In this document: positions 45,854 through 54,003 of the stretch, piece after piece
Numbering within the stretch: the stretch's first letter is position 1
How the letters are laid out: every line of letters begins with the position of its first letter
Assembly: GCF_026013615.1 (NCBI RefSeq)
Contig: NZ_JAPDPI010000019.1
Location: 1 to 64,000 of the forward strand
DNA length: 64,000 nt
Reading direction: 5' to 3'
Source of the DNA: Plebeiibacterium marinum
GTDB taxonomy: Bacteria; Bacteroidota; Bacteroidia; Bacteroidales; Marinilabiliaceae
Notes under the pieces: model-generated
What the model was told of the DNA's origin: nothing
The model's database searches: none
Seen by the model: the letters and a program-made list of their open reading frames with translations, nothing else
Position numbers and translations under genes: made by a program

Positions 45854-45903
45854 TGTCGTGCACGACACAAAAGTAATAAATATTTAATATGTCGCAAGCG
45901 ATA
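45854..45903 (-). promoter_or_regulatory. Glutathione peroxidase promoter overlapped by two related palindromes
   Basis: On the minus strand a TTG (45897-45895), a 19-bp spacer and TACTTTTG (45875-45868) make an ideal Bacteroidota promoter. A perfect 14-bp palindrome TGTCGTGCACGACA (45854-45867) covers the expected start site. A second, weaker one (TGTCGCAAGCGATA, 45890-45903) covers the -33 box. Centre spacing is 36 bp. This is the geometry of a repressor-controlled promoter. Confidence 0.6.
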
Positions 45904-46086
45904 TAAAAAGGTTTCTTTTGAATTTGTTTGATTATAAAATAATACTTGAGTAATTGGCGAAATGGTTTAAGTGCATGTGAAGGAGTGACTTGCGAATTTA
46001 TGTGTGTGATAAAAGCATATTTGTGAACTTTTATCTCAACCCTTTCGTGTTGGTTATCTTTTTTAGGATAGGGGGCAAAACAAGAA

Positions 46087-46147
46087 ACCTCCAGTGTTTA
46101 ATCGGGCGCGAATGATAATGTTATAATATTGCCCAAACACTGGAGGT
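46087..46147. terminator. Long inverted repeat downstream of the DUF4914 gene
   Basis: ACCTCCAGTGTTT (46087-46099) and AAACACTGGAGGT (46135-46147) are a perfect 13-bp pair separated by 35 nt, 35 bp past the stop of the minus-strand gene. T-rich sequence follows on either strand, so it may terminate in both directions. Confidence 0.5.
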
Positions 46148-46181
46148 GTTTCTATTTTAATACAAACCTGTTTCTTTGTTC

Positions 46182-48110
46182 TTATAGGTTTTCTATGGTT
46201 TTAAATGAATACTCATATTCAAAACTCATAGGAACAATCTTGTTGTACTCATCAATGGATGCATCGTTTAGGCAGGCCTCAATAATGCGCCTTCCTGTAT
46301 CCAGTAATCCTGGTTGTAAGTATTGCTTCAACTCTTTTTTGAAGAATTCAGTAAGCTCTGCAGCTCCTGCATCGTAACCTTCAACCCCTACTTCTGGCTG
46401 TTTGTATACTTTCAATAATGGTTTAGGAATCTTCGCTCCTTCAATGGTAAGGTAGTTTAACTCGTAACCCAATAACGGACAACGGGAATCCTGATATTGG
46501 TCTTCGCGTAGTTTGGCAGCACCACGGCGAGTCATATACTCACGCATTAACAGCTGGGGCTTAAAACCAACCTTCCATACACCAATATTTTGGTTAGGCA
46601 CCAAAGTAAAGGTGGTGCGTGGGGTATCAATGATTTGCTTTAGCAGCATGTTGGCGTGGTCTACCATTTTACCGGTTGCAAATGGCCAGTACGATCCAAC
46701 ACCCTCGCTTTGCATAGTGCCATCACTTACAATACTTGGGTTTTTATGGCCGCGAGGTGCAACCAGGCGCCATAGCCATGCCAATGCAGGTGGTAAGATA
46801 TGGAACATACCCGCAATACCGTAGCTTGGCTCACCTTTGGTACATTGCGGTGCACGTAATCCAAAGCTACGCACATCAACCGCTACGGGACGGTCAATTA
46901 CATTTGGCATAATTTTACGGGGGATTACCACACGTGGGTTCGGACATTTTTTACCTGGCTCGTCTTCAATGTGATCCCAGATTAATGCTGTAGAGTCCGG
47001 GTTGGTATTGATGTTTAAGAACAACAAAGGCTCTTTAGGTGTGATGGTGGTCTTTTCCAGTGTTGGGTCGTCGCCATACTGGTTTACCGAATCAACACGA
47101 ACAAACCATGAGTTTTCTGCATCTACAATACGCAATTTTCCGTCTTTTTCCTGTACAGATGGGTGACAGAAGGCCATATCGTCGGCAACGGGACGGAAAG
47201 CACATGACTTTGGAATTTCAATATGCTTGGTTTCTCCTGTAACAGAGTTTTGTCCTAATAATACGGCTCCTTCCGGCTCGCGTAAAATATGTTGGTGCAA
47301 CTCTGATTTACCACCGCCCGAGGCACCCTCGTGCATAAAAGTAGTAATGTTATCATAAGGTGAAATGGCTTCAACAGCCGAACAGTGCGCTGTTATCCAG
47401 CCCTCTTTTTCTCCTTGTGTCAGCAATACACCATATACGCCTTTTTTGGCCGAAGGGCCTGGGTATAAGTTGTATGAATATAATTCGTGAACATCCTCAG
47501 TGCGGTTGTGTACCACCACTTGCTTACCATCAAAGTGGGTGTGGCGGAATACAGGGGCTACAAAAATTGATGACTTAATCTCCATACCGTCCTCAAGCTC
47601 TTCCAGCGACTTCATTTCCTGTAACATGGCCAGGCCTAAAGCAAAGAAACCTGCATTGGCCGGGGCAATGGCAATACCCAGCGAGCCAATCCCTGCGCGA
47701 CCGGCAAAATAAAAGAACACAGCCAGATCCTGGGCCTTCAACCATTCAAAAGTTTCATCCTGTACCTTTGAAAATTCGTAGCCAAACTTATCTTTAAAAA
47801 GCGTTTTGTCAGTTGGTTTGTTGTCGGCAATTACCATGGTTCCCGGATCCCTGCGGCGCATATATGGCTCAGTGTAGTTGGCCGAGATCCCGTTTTTTAC
47901 ACGGTGTACAATGGCTTCGGTGTATTCACCTTTGCCGGGGATATCGTATTTAACCTCAAATTCTAAATTTTCTTTGCCGTTTGTTGCTGCATCAGCCAGC
48001 TCTTCTGTTGTGTTGAAAAAAGAAACGCTTTTGGCTTCTTTTAGTAAGGTTGAAACGTTTTCTGGCAATGTGATGCCTTTGCCCTTCAATACTTCAATTA
48101 AATCTGTCAT
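46182..48110 (-). CDS. DUF4914 protein, PEP-carboxykinase-like P-loop protein
   Basis: 642 residues. I place it in DUF4914 from memory. The clearest motif is a kinase-type P-loop GASGGGKSELHQHI (262-275), as in PEP carboxykinases and HPr kinases; VDVRSFGLRAPQCT and MANMLL-type stretches are well formed but not diagnostic. Some PEPCK-like enzymes use ATP or pyrophosphate to phosphorylate small substrates, so a kinase role is conceivable; the substrate is unknown. The gene stands alone, with a long hairpin downstream and a 276-bp upstream space containing CTGTCCGTCCGGACAG. Confidence 0.6.
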   Translation of the reverse strand: MTDLIEVLKGKGITLPENVSTLLKEAKSVSFFNTTEELADAATNGKENLEFEVKYDIPGKGEYTEAIVHRVKNGISANYTEPYMRRRDPGTMVIADNKPTDKTLFKDKFGYEFSKVQDETFEWLKAQDLAVFFYFAGRAGIGSLGIAIAPANAGFFALGLAMLQEMKSLEELEDGMEIKSSIFVAPVFRHTHFDGKQVVVHNRTEDVHELYSYNLYPGPSAKKGVYGVLLTQGEKEGWITAHCSAVEAISPYDNITTFMHEGASGGGKSELHQHILREPEGAVLLGQNSVTGETKHIEIPKSCAFRPVADDMAFCHPSVQEKDGKLRIVDAENSWFVRVDSVNQYGDDPTLEKTTITPKEPLLFLNINTNPDSTALIWDHIEDEPGKKCPNPRVVIPRKIMPNVIDRPVAVDVRSFGLRAPQCTKGEPSYGIAGMFHILPPALAWLWRLVAPRGHKNPSIVSDGTMQSEGVGSYWPFATGKMVDHANMLLKQIIDTPRTTFTLVPNQNIGVWKVGFKPQLLMREYMTRRGAAKLREDQYQDSRCPLLGYELNYLTIEGAKIPKPLLKVYKQPEVGVEGYDAGAAELTEFFKKELKQYLQPGLLDTGRRIIEACLNDASIDEYNKIVPMSFEYEYSFKTIENL

Positions 48111-48386
48111 GTGTCTAAATTTTGTTTTTCAATTGCCACATTCCTGTCCGTCCGGACAGACGGGGAACTCGCCAGTTAAATCAGGTGCTGTTGTGCATTA
48201 AAACTCATCCTGGCTCGTTTCATTTTATAATGGTTATATGTTTATTACTACATATCTGTTTTTGGGTGCGAAAATATTTCGGATACAAATATATTAATCA
48301 AGGCTTAAAAAATGAAGTGGTAATTTATTTAAATTAAGTTAAAATTTACACTATTAAGCCATACTTAATGCAATAGGCAAAAAAAA

Positions 48387-48938
48387 CTAACTGAATGATG
48401 GGGTTGAAACCAATAAAATCATTGATTCCGTGCTGGTTGTGTTTGTAATTACATGTGGTCTGTTTGCGTTTAAATAAAAGCTGTCGTTTTGTTCCAGCAA
48501 ATAGTTTTTGTTCTCCATATCCACCATTACTTTACCGGCTAATACAAATAAAAATGTTTGTCCCGGATGCATATGGATTAACCCTTCGGAACTGGCGTTG
48601 GGCTTGAGTTTTAGTAGCAAGGTGTCCATGTGTTTGTTGGGGCCGTGGTTCGACAATAAATATGAGGAACAGCCCGAGGCATTTTCTTCTACAAATGAAA
48701 TATCATCAAACTTTTTTAAGGGATTGTTTGATAGGGTTTCGTTTTCACCAATCAGCTCCCCAACGGTAGTGTGTAAATGATCGGCAATCAGTTTTAAGTT
48801 GGTAATAGAGGGCAGTGCTTTTGCTTTTTCAATTTGCGAAAGTGCACTGGAACTGATCCCTACCTTTTTTGCTAACTCGTTGAGTTGCAGGTGTAATTCT
48901 TCTCTTTTGCGTTTGATTCGTTCTCCAAGGCGTTTCAT
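48387..48938 (-). CDS. XRE-type regulator with cupin sensor domain
   Basis: 183 residues. N-terminal XRE/Cro helix-turn-helix (about 5-62): LGERIKRKREELHLQLNELA and VGISSSALSQIEKAKALPSI. C-terminal cupin (about 108-178): MHPGQTFLFVLAGKVMVDM and NRPHVITNTTSTE. Such regulators sense a small molecule in the cupin pocket and often control catabolic or polyamine genes. It lies upstream of, and in the same direction as, the DUF4914 gene with a 276-bp gap, so control of that gene is possible but not shown. Confidence 0.85.
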   Translation of the reverse strand: MKRLGERIKRKREELHLQLNELAKKVGISSSALSQIEKAKALPSITNLKLIADHLHTTVGELIGENETLSNNPLKKFDDISFVEENASGCSSYLLSNHGPNKHMDTLLLKLKPNASSEGLIHMHPGQTFLFVLAGKVMVDMENKNYLLEQNDSFYLNANRPHVITNTTSTESMILLVSTPSFS

Positions 48939-49193
48939 GGTATACTATTCAATTTTCGCAACAAAGATACAAATTCGGCAAATCAAACCATCAGAGGGGT
49001 AAAATATTAAACAATACTTCACATCTATTTACAAATAGTTACATATGGTTGTTGTATAATCATGAGAATTGTCATGTTTTTATGGCCTTTATTACTATCA
49101 ATGCCAATTGTTGCGTTAAGAGTTGTGTGAAGCTTACTTATGCAATGCCGGGAAAAGCAATAATCTTTATAAAAAAAATCTGCCTGATAAGAT
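48939..49193. other. Gene-free stretch before the repeat array
   Basis: Upstream region of the XRE-cupin gene. No gene is supported; the frame spanning 49025-49294 runs into the repeats and has no family features. Confidence 0.35.
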
Positions 49194-49674
49194 ACTATCA
49201 GTTTTAAAGTAACCCCTTCTAATTCACCCCTATATCCCCTGAAGGGGACTTTGCCCCTTCCCGGAACCAAAACTTTTACAGCACGTAATAACAAAGCTGT
49301 AAATCAGAAGCCCCTTTAGGGGTTTGGGGTAGTGCAAGCTGTAAATAATTTTGAGAAACTATCAATTTTAAAGCATAACCCCTTCTAATTCACCCCTATA
49401 TCCCCTGAAGGGGACTTTGCCCCTTCCCGGAACCAAAACTTTTACAGCACATAATAACAAAGCTGTAAATCAAAAGCCCTTTAGGGTTTGGGGTAGTGCA
49501 AGCTGTAACTAATTTTGAGAAACTTTCAATTTTAAAGTAACCCCTTCTAATTTACCCCTATATTCCCTGAAGGGGACTTTGCTTCTTCTCGAAACCAAAA
49601 CTTGTACCACTCATAATAACAAAGCTGTAAATCAAAAGCCCCTTTAGGGGTTTGGGGTAGTGCAAGCTGTAAAT
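49194..49674 (+). repeat. Three tandem 164-bp hairpin repeats left of the DUF559 gene
   Basis: Units start at 49194, 49358 and 49522 (period exactly 164 bp); the third lacks its last dozen bases. Each contains CCCCTGAAGGGG, an 8-bp dyad TTTACAGC/GCTGTAAA (lost in unit 3) and GCCCCTTTAGGGGTTTGGGG. In unit 2 the last dyad is one base shorter on both arms (CCCTTTAGGG), a compensating change that argues for a selected stem. Orientation is opposite to the nuclease gene that follows. Confidence 0.9.
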
Positions 49675-49709
49675 CCAGGATCATACACTGATAAAAACTT
49701 TAAATCATT

Positions 49710-50114
49710 CTAATCAATTGTATATCCCATTTCAGATTCTCTTTCTTTTATTGCCTTCCGAATTTTTAATATTACATTTTCCAACAGCTCCATTACTTCT
49801 TTATTTGTAAACCTTAAAATTCTAATACCATAAAACTGCATTTCATGTTCCCTGCCACTGTCATACTCTTTCTGTCCTATATGAATCTTCCCATCAACTT
49901 CTATTACTAGCTTTAAACTATGACAATAAAAATCAGCAATAAATATATCTATAGGATGTTGTGCTCTAAATCGGTAGCCTCCCACCTTTTTATTCTTCAA
50001 TTCATCCCATAACAGTTTTTCTGCTGAAGTCATATTCTTTCTTAAAAATTTGGCTTTTTCAAAGATTATAGGCTTTGCCCCATAAAACATATTTCTTTCT
50101 ATAGTATCAGACAT
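49710..50114 (-). CDS. DUF559 (Vsr-like) endonuclease domain protein
   Basis: 134 residues, the full family length. It has the DUF559 pattern: FLRKNMTSAEKLLWDELK, then FRAQHPIDIFIADFYCHSLK and the PD-(D/E)XK-like active site with Asp61, Glu72, Asp74 and His78 (VIEVDGKIH). The fold is related to Vsr mismatch endonucleases and restriction nucleases. The gene is embedded in an array of about 165-bp hairpin repeats on both sides. Such genes occur scattered in Bacteroidota; their function is unknown, and a repeat-linked mobility role is possible. Confidence 0.85.
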   Translation of the reverse strand: MSDTIERNMFYGAKPIIFEKAKFLRKNMTSAEKLLWDELKNKKVGGYRFRAQHPIDIFIADFYCHSLKLVIEVDGKIHIGQKEYDSGREHEMQFYGIRILRFTNKEVMELLENVILKIRKAIKERESEMGYTID

Positions 50115-51171
50115 AAAGACTTAGAATTTATTATCTATCAAAATCTAATTTAAAGGATATTATCTGGACGCTAGTACAAATTCTAAACTAAAAATATAAT
50201 GTTGGCATATTTCTACCCCTGTATCCCCAAAACAGAAGGTGTCAAAGCAGATAAATAATTTTGAGAAACAATCAGTTTTAAAGCATACCCCCTTCTAATT
50301 TACCCCTATATCCCCTGAAGGGGACTTTGCTTCTTCTCGAAACCAAAACTTGTACCACTCATAATAACAAAGCTGTAAATTAGAAGCCCCTTCAGGGGTT
50401 TGGGGTAGAGCAAGCTGTGAGTAATTTTGAGAAACAATCAGTTTTAAAGCATACCCCCTTCTAATTCACCCCTATATCCCCTGAAGGGGACTTTGCCCCT
50501 TCCCGGAACCAAAACTTTTACACACATAATAACAAAGCTGTAAATCAGAAGCCCCTATAAGGGTTTGGGGTAGAGCAAGCTGTAAATAATTTAGAGAAAC
50601 TTCCAATTTTAAAGTAACCCCTCTTCATTAAAAGAGTTTTTACACTCCCTGTAACGCCATATGTGTTCTAAAAACCTATCGGTATAGTGTAAGTGTAGTT
50701 TAAAAGTAGTTATTAATTAACCATGAAAATTTATATTGTAAATATTTATACATGGACAAATAGGCATTAAATCAGGCTTTAATGTGTTGTTGACTTGTGT
50801 TGTGTTGATAAATATAATTCGTTATCTGAAACCTATAATAATTTTAAACGTACCTTAGGGTGCGCAATTAACTTTGTATAATTGTGATATTAATTTCACA
50901 GATTAGGTTTATAATTTAGTGTGGTATGGGAAGAGTTATTTTTTTCTGTGCCGCACTTTTATTGGATAAATAAATCGTGGCTATGGATAAAAGGGTTGTG
51001 AGTAACAAAGGATATACTTTACCACTCGCTTTTGCATGCCAAAATGGTATATGTAGTGAATTGGTTTAAGTATGTTATAATTTAAATATAAATGTAGTTC
51101 GGTTTAACCAGATGTTGTGCGGCGTTGTATGAAACTGAGTTGCAAATAAGAAAGTATATAGATTTTAGAGA
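50115..51171. other. Intergenic stretch: repeats, then AT-rich DNA
   Basis: The first 510 bp hold the right-hand repeat copies (separate entry). From 50640 to 51171 no gene is seen. Notable items are a 16-bp look-alike of the IS66 right end (51016-51031) and TTGTGCGGCGTTGTATG at 51115, a phrase similar to CGTTGTATG before the next orphan gene. Confidence 0.35.
50212..50626 (+). repeat. Right-hand copies of the hairpin repeat
   Basis: A decayed partial unit (50212-50267) is followed by two full units at 50268 (166 bp) and 50434 (165 bp) and a truncated start at 50599. They have the same orientation as the left array. Dyads: CCCCTGAAGGGG in both; CCCCTTCAGGGG in the first, and CCCCTATAAGGG in the second. 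Confidence 0.88.
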
Positions 51172-52059
51172 ATGGAATTGATTCAACCAGCAGAGATTTC
51201 TGGAAAAATAATGACATTGTTTGACCAAGCGAAAGAGGAGATAATTATTGTTTCACCCTATAATAAATTCACATATTGGAAAAAACTGACCCAAAGGATT
51301 GAAAAAGCAAAACAAAGGGGAGTAAAGATAAAGTGGTATATACGCAAGAACGTGGATAATAATGTGGAACAAATTCGTCAAATTGGTATTGAGCCAATAG
51401 AGATTGATAATTTGCATTGTAAACTATACTTAAATGAACAACATGCGGTTGTTACCTCAATGAATTTGCATGAATATTCGGACACTTCCTCTATCGACAT
51501 TGGATACTATATTACAGAAGAGGATAAATACAAAGAGTTGACAGATTTTATTGACGTTTACATTGATAGTTGTTATGTCACCGAGAGTAAGGGAATTGAA
51601 GCAATCAATAGAGAATCGGCAACAAAAAAAGTGGATTTCATTGACTCTTTAGTTACTTTTCTGCTCGAAATGGGATTTGAAAAAGGAAATTTAAAGACTA
51701 ATGAAAACAGATATGGAACAGTAGTAACGATTAATGAGTTTATGGAAAATTTCGAATTAATTCTTGAGCCTAAAGGAGTTTATTATCGCATTGACCTAAG
51801 AATTAATTATCCCTACAAGATTAAAAATGCCATATATGAATTTTTAAGATCTAATGAAAATGTATTAAATCGATTGATTGGTTTTGAAATTGATTTTGGT
51901 CGACAAATGAAACGGCTTAAATTAGACTTGGAGATTTTTGAAAATTACGAGTATGAAAACTGGGACAATGATGAATTTGAAAAATTGAAACCAATACTGA
52001 TTAACTTGATAAAAGTATATAAAAGTCAAATAAACAATGCTATACAGCTATATGTATAA
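51172..52059 (+). CDS. PLD-like (HKD) protein with unknown C-terminal domain
   Basis: 295 residues. Residues 1-125 form a single phospholipase-D-like unit: EEIIIVSPYNKFTYWKKL, VKIKWYIRK and LHCKLYLNEQHAVVTSMNL with His82, Lys84 and Asn98. One HKD per chain implies a dimer, as in Nuc-type nucleases. Residues 150-295 are not recognised. Single-HKD proteins with extra domains include nucleases and phage-defence proteins. It is isolated by AT-rich gaps in accessory DNA. Confidence 0.7.
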   Translation: MELIQPAEISGKIMTLFDQAKEEIIIVSPYNKFTYWKKLTQRIEKAKQRGVKIKWYIRKNVDNNVEQIRQIGIEPIEIDNLHCKLYLNEQHAVVTSMNLHEYSDTSSIDIGYYITEEDKYKELTDFIDVYIDSCYVTESKGIEAINRESATKKVDFIDSLVTFLLEMGFEKGNLKTNENRYGTVVTINEFMENFELILEPKGVYYRIDLRINYPYKIKNAIYEFLRSNENVLNRLIGFEIDFGRQMKRLKLDLEIFENYEYENWDNDEFEKLKPILINLIKVYKSQINNAIQLYV

Positions 52060-52244
52060 GAAATGATAATTTTTGTGGGTATTGAAGTGGTGGTTGCTCT
52101 AATCAGCTCCGCCAGATCTGTCGATTTGACTATTTAGTTTAGGTGCAGCTTTGGCTACATTGTAACTTGAAACTAAACCGCATTTAAGTTCGCTACAGCT
52201 TATATTATAAACGTTGTATGTAGTTTTTTAAAAAAAGAGAAAAT

Positions 52245-52919
52245 ATGGAAGAATTCGAATTTGACAATTTCAATTTTTCAATTGAATTGCCGGATGAAAA
52301 GGATAAATTATTCAAGGAATTCAATATTGAGTATTGTCATAATGCTGAATTAAAATCTGGGAAGAAATGGTTTTTAAGGTATTCAGAAGGATATCGTTTA
52401 GCATCAGAGAAATTATTTGCTCAATTGGATGGAAGTGCTCATAATGCAAATTTATTAGTTTATCCAATTGTATTCATATCTAGACAATATATTGAACTAA
52501 GTCTAAAAGAATTAATTAATGGTCTGAATTATATAAGAATAGAAAAATATACATTCCCTTGTGACCATAAGTTGACAGATCTATGGAAGGAATTTCATAG
52601 ATTGAGTGTAAGCATAGATGAATCGCAAAAACCACAAGAATCGATTTTAAAAAACATCGAAAGGTTAATTGTTGAATTTGATGAAATCGATAATTTTTCA
52701 ATGAATTTCAGATATCCAACAGATAACTCAAAAGAGAAAGCACCTTCACTAAAAATTACAAATATAGATTTAGATAATTTTCGAATTACAATGAATAAAA
52801 TCTCTAATTTTCTCACATGGCAGAGTAATGCAATTTATCATTTGATAGATAATAAAGAGGCTTTTTATTATGATTTATGGAGAAAGTTTGATAAGAACTA
52901 CAATCCCAATGACAATTAA
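52245..52919 (+). CDS. Unknown helical protein in accessory region
   Basis: 224 residues, mostly helical. Visible pieces are YPIVFISRQYIELSLKELI, CDHKLTDLWKEF and FSMNFRYPTDNS. Proteins with this [FY]RQYIELxLKE...HxLxxLW pattern exist in bacterial accessory DNA, but I cannot name the family. A HEPN nature was considered; the diagnostic RxxxxH is not clear. It follows the PLD-like gene after 185 bp and is followed by an unusual dyad. Confidence 0.5.
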   Translation: MEEFEFDNFNFSIELPDEKDKLFKEFNIEYCHNAELKSGKKWFLRYSEGYRLASEKLFAQLDGSAHNANLLVYPIVFISRQYIELSLKELINGLNYIRIEKYTFPCDHKLTDLWKEFHRLSVSIDESQKPQESILKNIERLIVEFDEIDNFSMNFRYPTDNSKEKAPSLKITNIDLDNFRITMNKISNFLTWQSNAIYHLIDNKEAFYYDLWRKFDKNYNPNDN

Positions 52920-52927
52920 CAAAAACT

Positions 52928-52975
52928 ACATCCAATCTGAGGCAAAACATGCAGATATAGTTGTGTTTTGGATGT
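52928..52975. repeat. Bulged hairpin after the unknown gene
   Basis: The right arm TGTTTTGGATGT (52964-52975) pairs with ACATCC (52928-52933) and AAAACA (52944-52949), skipping a 10-nt bulge. It starts 9 bp after the stop codon. No T-run follows directly, so it is not a typical terminator. Confidence 0.4.
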
Positions 52976-53126
52976 TGTAAAGTGTTTTTGAATAACGCCA
53001 AATCTTTGTGCTTTAATTATGAAAAGATAAAAACAAATAAAATTTTAGCTCAGTAACGTCTTGAAAGGTTTGCTTGTTTAATCTCCATAAGCTTCATCTA
53101 TCCACCATTGGTATTAATTGAGAAAG

Positions 53127-53134
53127 GATTCACT
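53127..53134. repeat. IS66 target-site duplication, left
   Basis: GATTCACT, identical to the 8 bp after the right end of the element (55732-55739). Eight bp is the size IS66 elements duplicate. Confidence 0.9.
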
Positions 53135-53207
53135 GTAACCAGCCGCTGAACCCCGTCTAAAATCAAGCATTTCATTTTTTAAGTTTGAAGGCTTAAAAAC
53201 TATTTAA

Positions 53208-53570
53208 ATGCTAAACGAAAATAAATTCAGAGAGATTTACGAAGGTTTTGTTACATCCGGATTAACAGCAAAAGATTACTGTAGCAACCTGGGGTTGGCA
53301 GAAGGTACATTTTATTACTGGCAAAATAAATTGAAAAACACCTTGCCACCTAAAAACGGATTTGTACCTGTAGTACTGAAAACTGAAAGAAATGAAGCTT
53401 CAATTTCGGATAATAGAAAAAAGCAGTACCTGATTAATTCAAAACAATCACCGGAACATATAAATAAAACAGGTTTATTGGAAATTTGCTATCCAAATGG
53501 AGTCCGGGTAAGACTAGATAATGGTGCTGATCTAGAAACATTACGTTCATTGATAGAGTTAATTCATTAA
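53208..53570 (+). CDS. tnpA: IS66 TnpA accessory protein
   Basis: 120 residues. The N-terminus is a helix-turn-helix of the kind seen in IS66 OrfA (FVTSGLTAKDYCSNLGLAEG, then TFYYWQNK). The end, LEICYPNGVRVRLDNGADL, is also typical of this protein. It is needed with TnpB for efficient transposition. First of three genes, starting 73 bp from the left IS end. Confidence 0.85.
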   Translation: MLNENKFREIYEGFVTSGLTAKDYCSNLGLAEGTFYYWQNKLKNTLPPKNGFVPVVLKTERNEASISDNRKKQYLINSKQSPEHINKTGLLEICYPNGVRVRLDNGADLETLRSLIELIH

Positions 53571-53572
53571 AA

Positions 53573-53932
53573 ATGTTTAGTCTTACTTCATCAATGAATT
53601 ATTATCTGTATGCCTATCCTACAGATATGCGTAGAAGTTTTTATACGCTAAGCGGAATGATTACAAATCAGATGGGCAGGAATGTTCAGGACGGGGATGT
53701 GTTTATCTTTATAAATCGGAATTGTACAAGCATGAAAATTCTGCATATGGAATGTGGAGGATTAGTCATTTACCACATGAAACTGGAATCAGGATCCTTT
53801 AAACTCCCTTTTATGGATGAAAACAGTAATACATTACAAGTTAATTGGCAGGATTTAATGAGCATTGTACAAGGTTCTCCTACAGTGGCAAAACCAAATA
53901 AAAAGAGTTGGAAAAAACCTGAAAAACAATAA
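53573..53932 (+). CDS. tnpB: IS66 TnpB (Orf2) protein
   Basis: 119 residues. It matches IS66 Orf2: YAYPTDMRRSFYTLSGMI, DGDVFIFINRNCTSMKILHM in family terms (D...FvF.nR....kiL). The family's basic tail appears as NKKSWKKPEKQ. It starts 2 bp after tnpA. The biochemical role is not known but it is required for mobility of the family. Confidence 0.88.
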   Translation: MFSLTSSMNYYLYAYPTDMRRSFYTLSGMITNQMGRNVQDGDVFIFINRNCTSMKILHMECGGLVIYHMKLESGSFKLPFMDENSNTLQVNWQDLMSIVQGSPTVAKPNKKSWKKPEKQ

Positions 53933-54003
53933 TTATCATACTGTTATTTTCTTCCGTATATCGCTGAATTTAAGTATATTTACAGTGCTTACAAAAAGAA
54001 GAA

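Noticed and set aside
49025-49294. Minus-strand open frame of 89 codons
   Set aside because: Half of it is translated hairpin repeat; composition is not protein-like.
49194-50626. CRISPR array
   Set aside because: Units are about 165 bp, directly abutting with no spacers, and no cas genes are near.
52060-52244. Integron attC site between the orphan genes
   Set aside because: GTTGTATG phrases recur, but the core-site consensus and paired arms could not be found; kept only as a note.
52245-52919. HEPN toxin
   Set aside because: Helical composition fits, but the RxxxxH catalytic motif is not evident and no antitoxin gene is adjacent.
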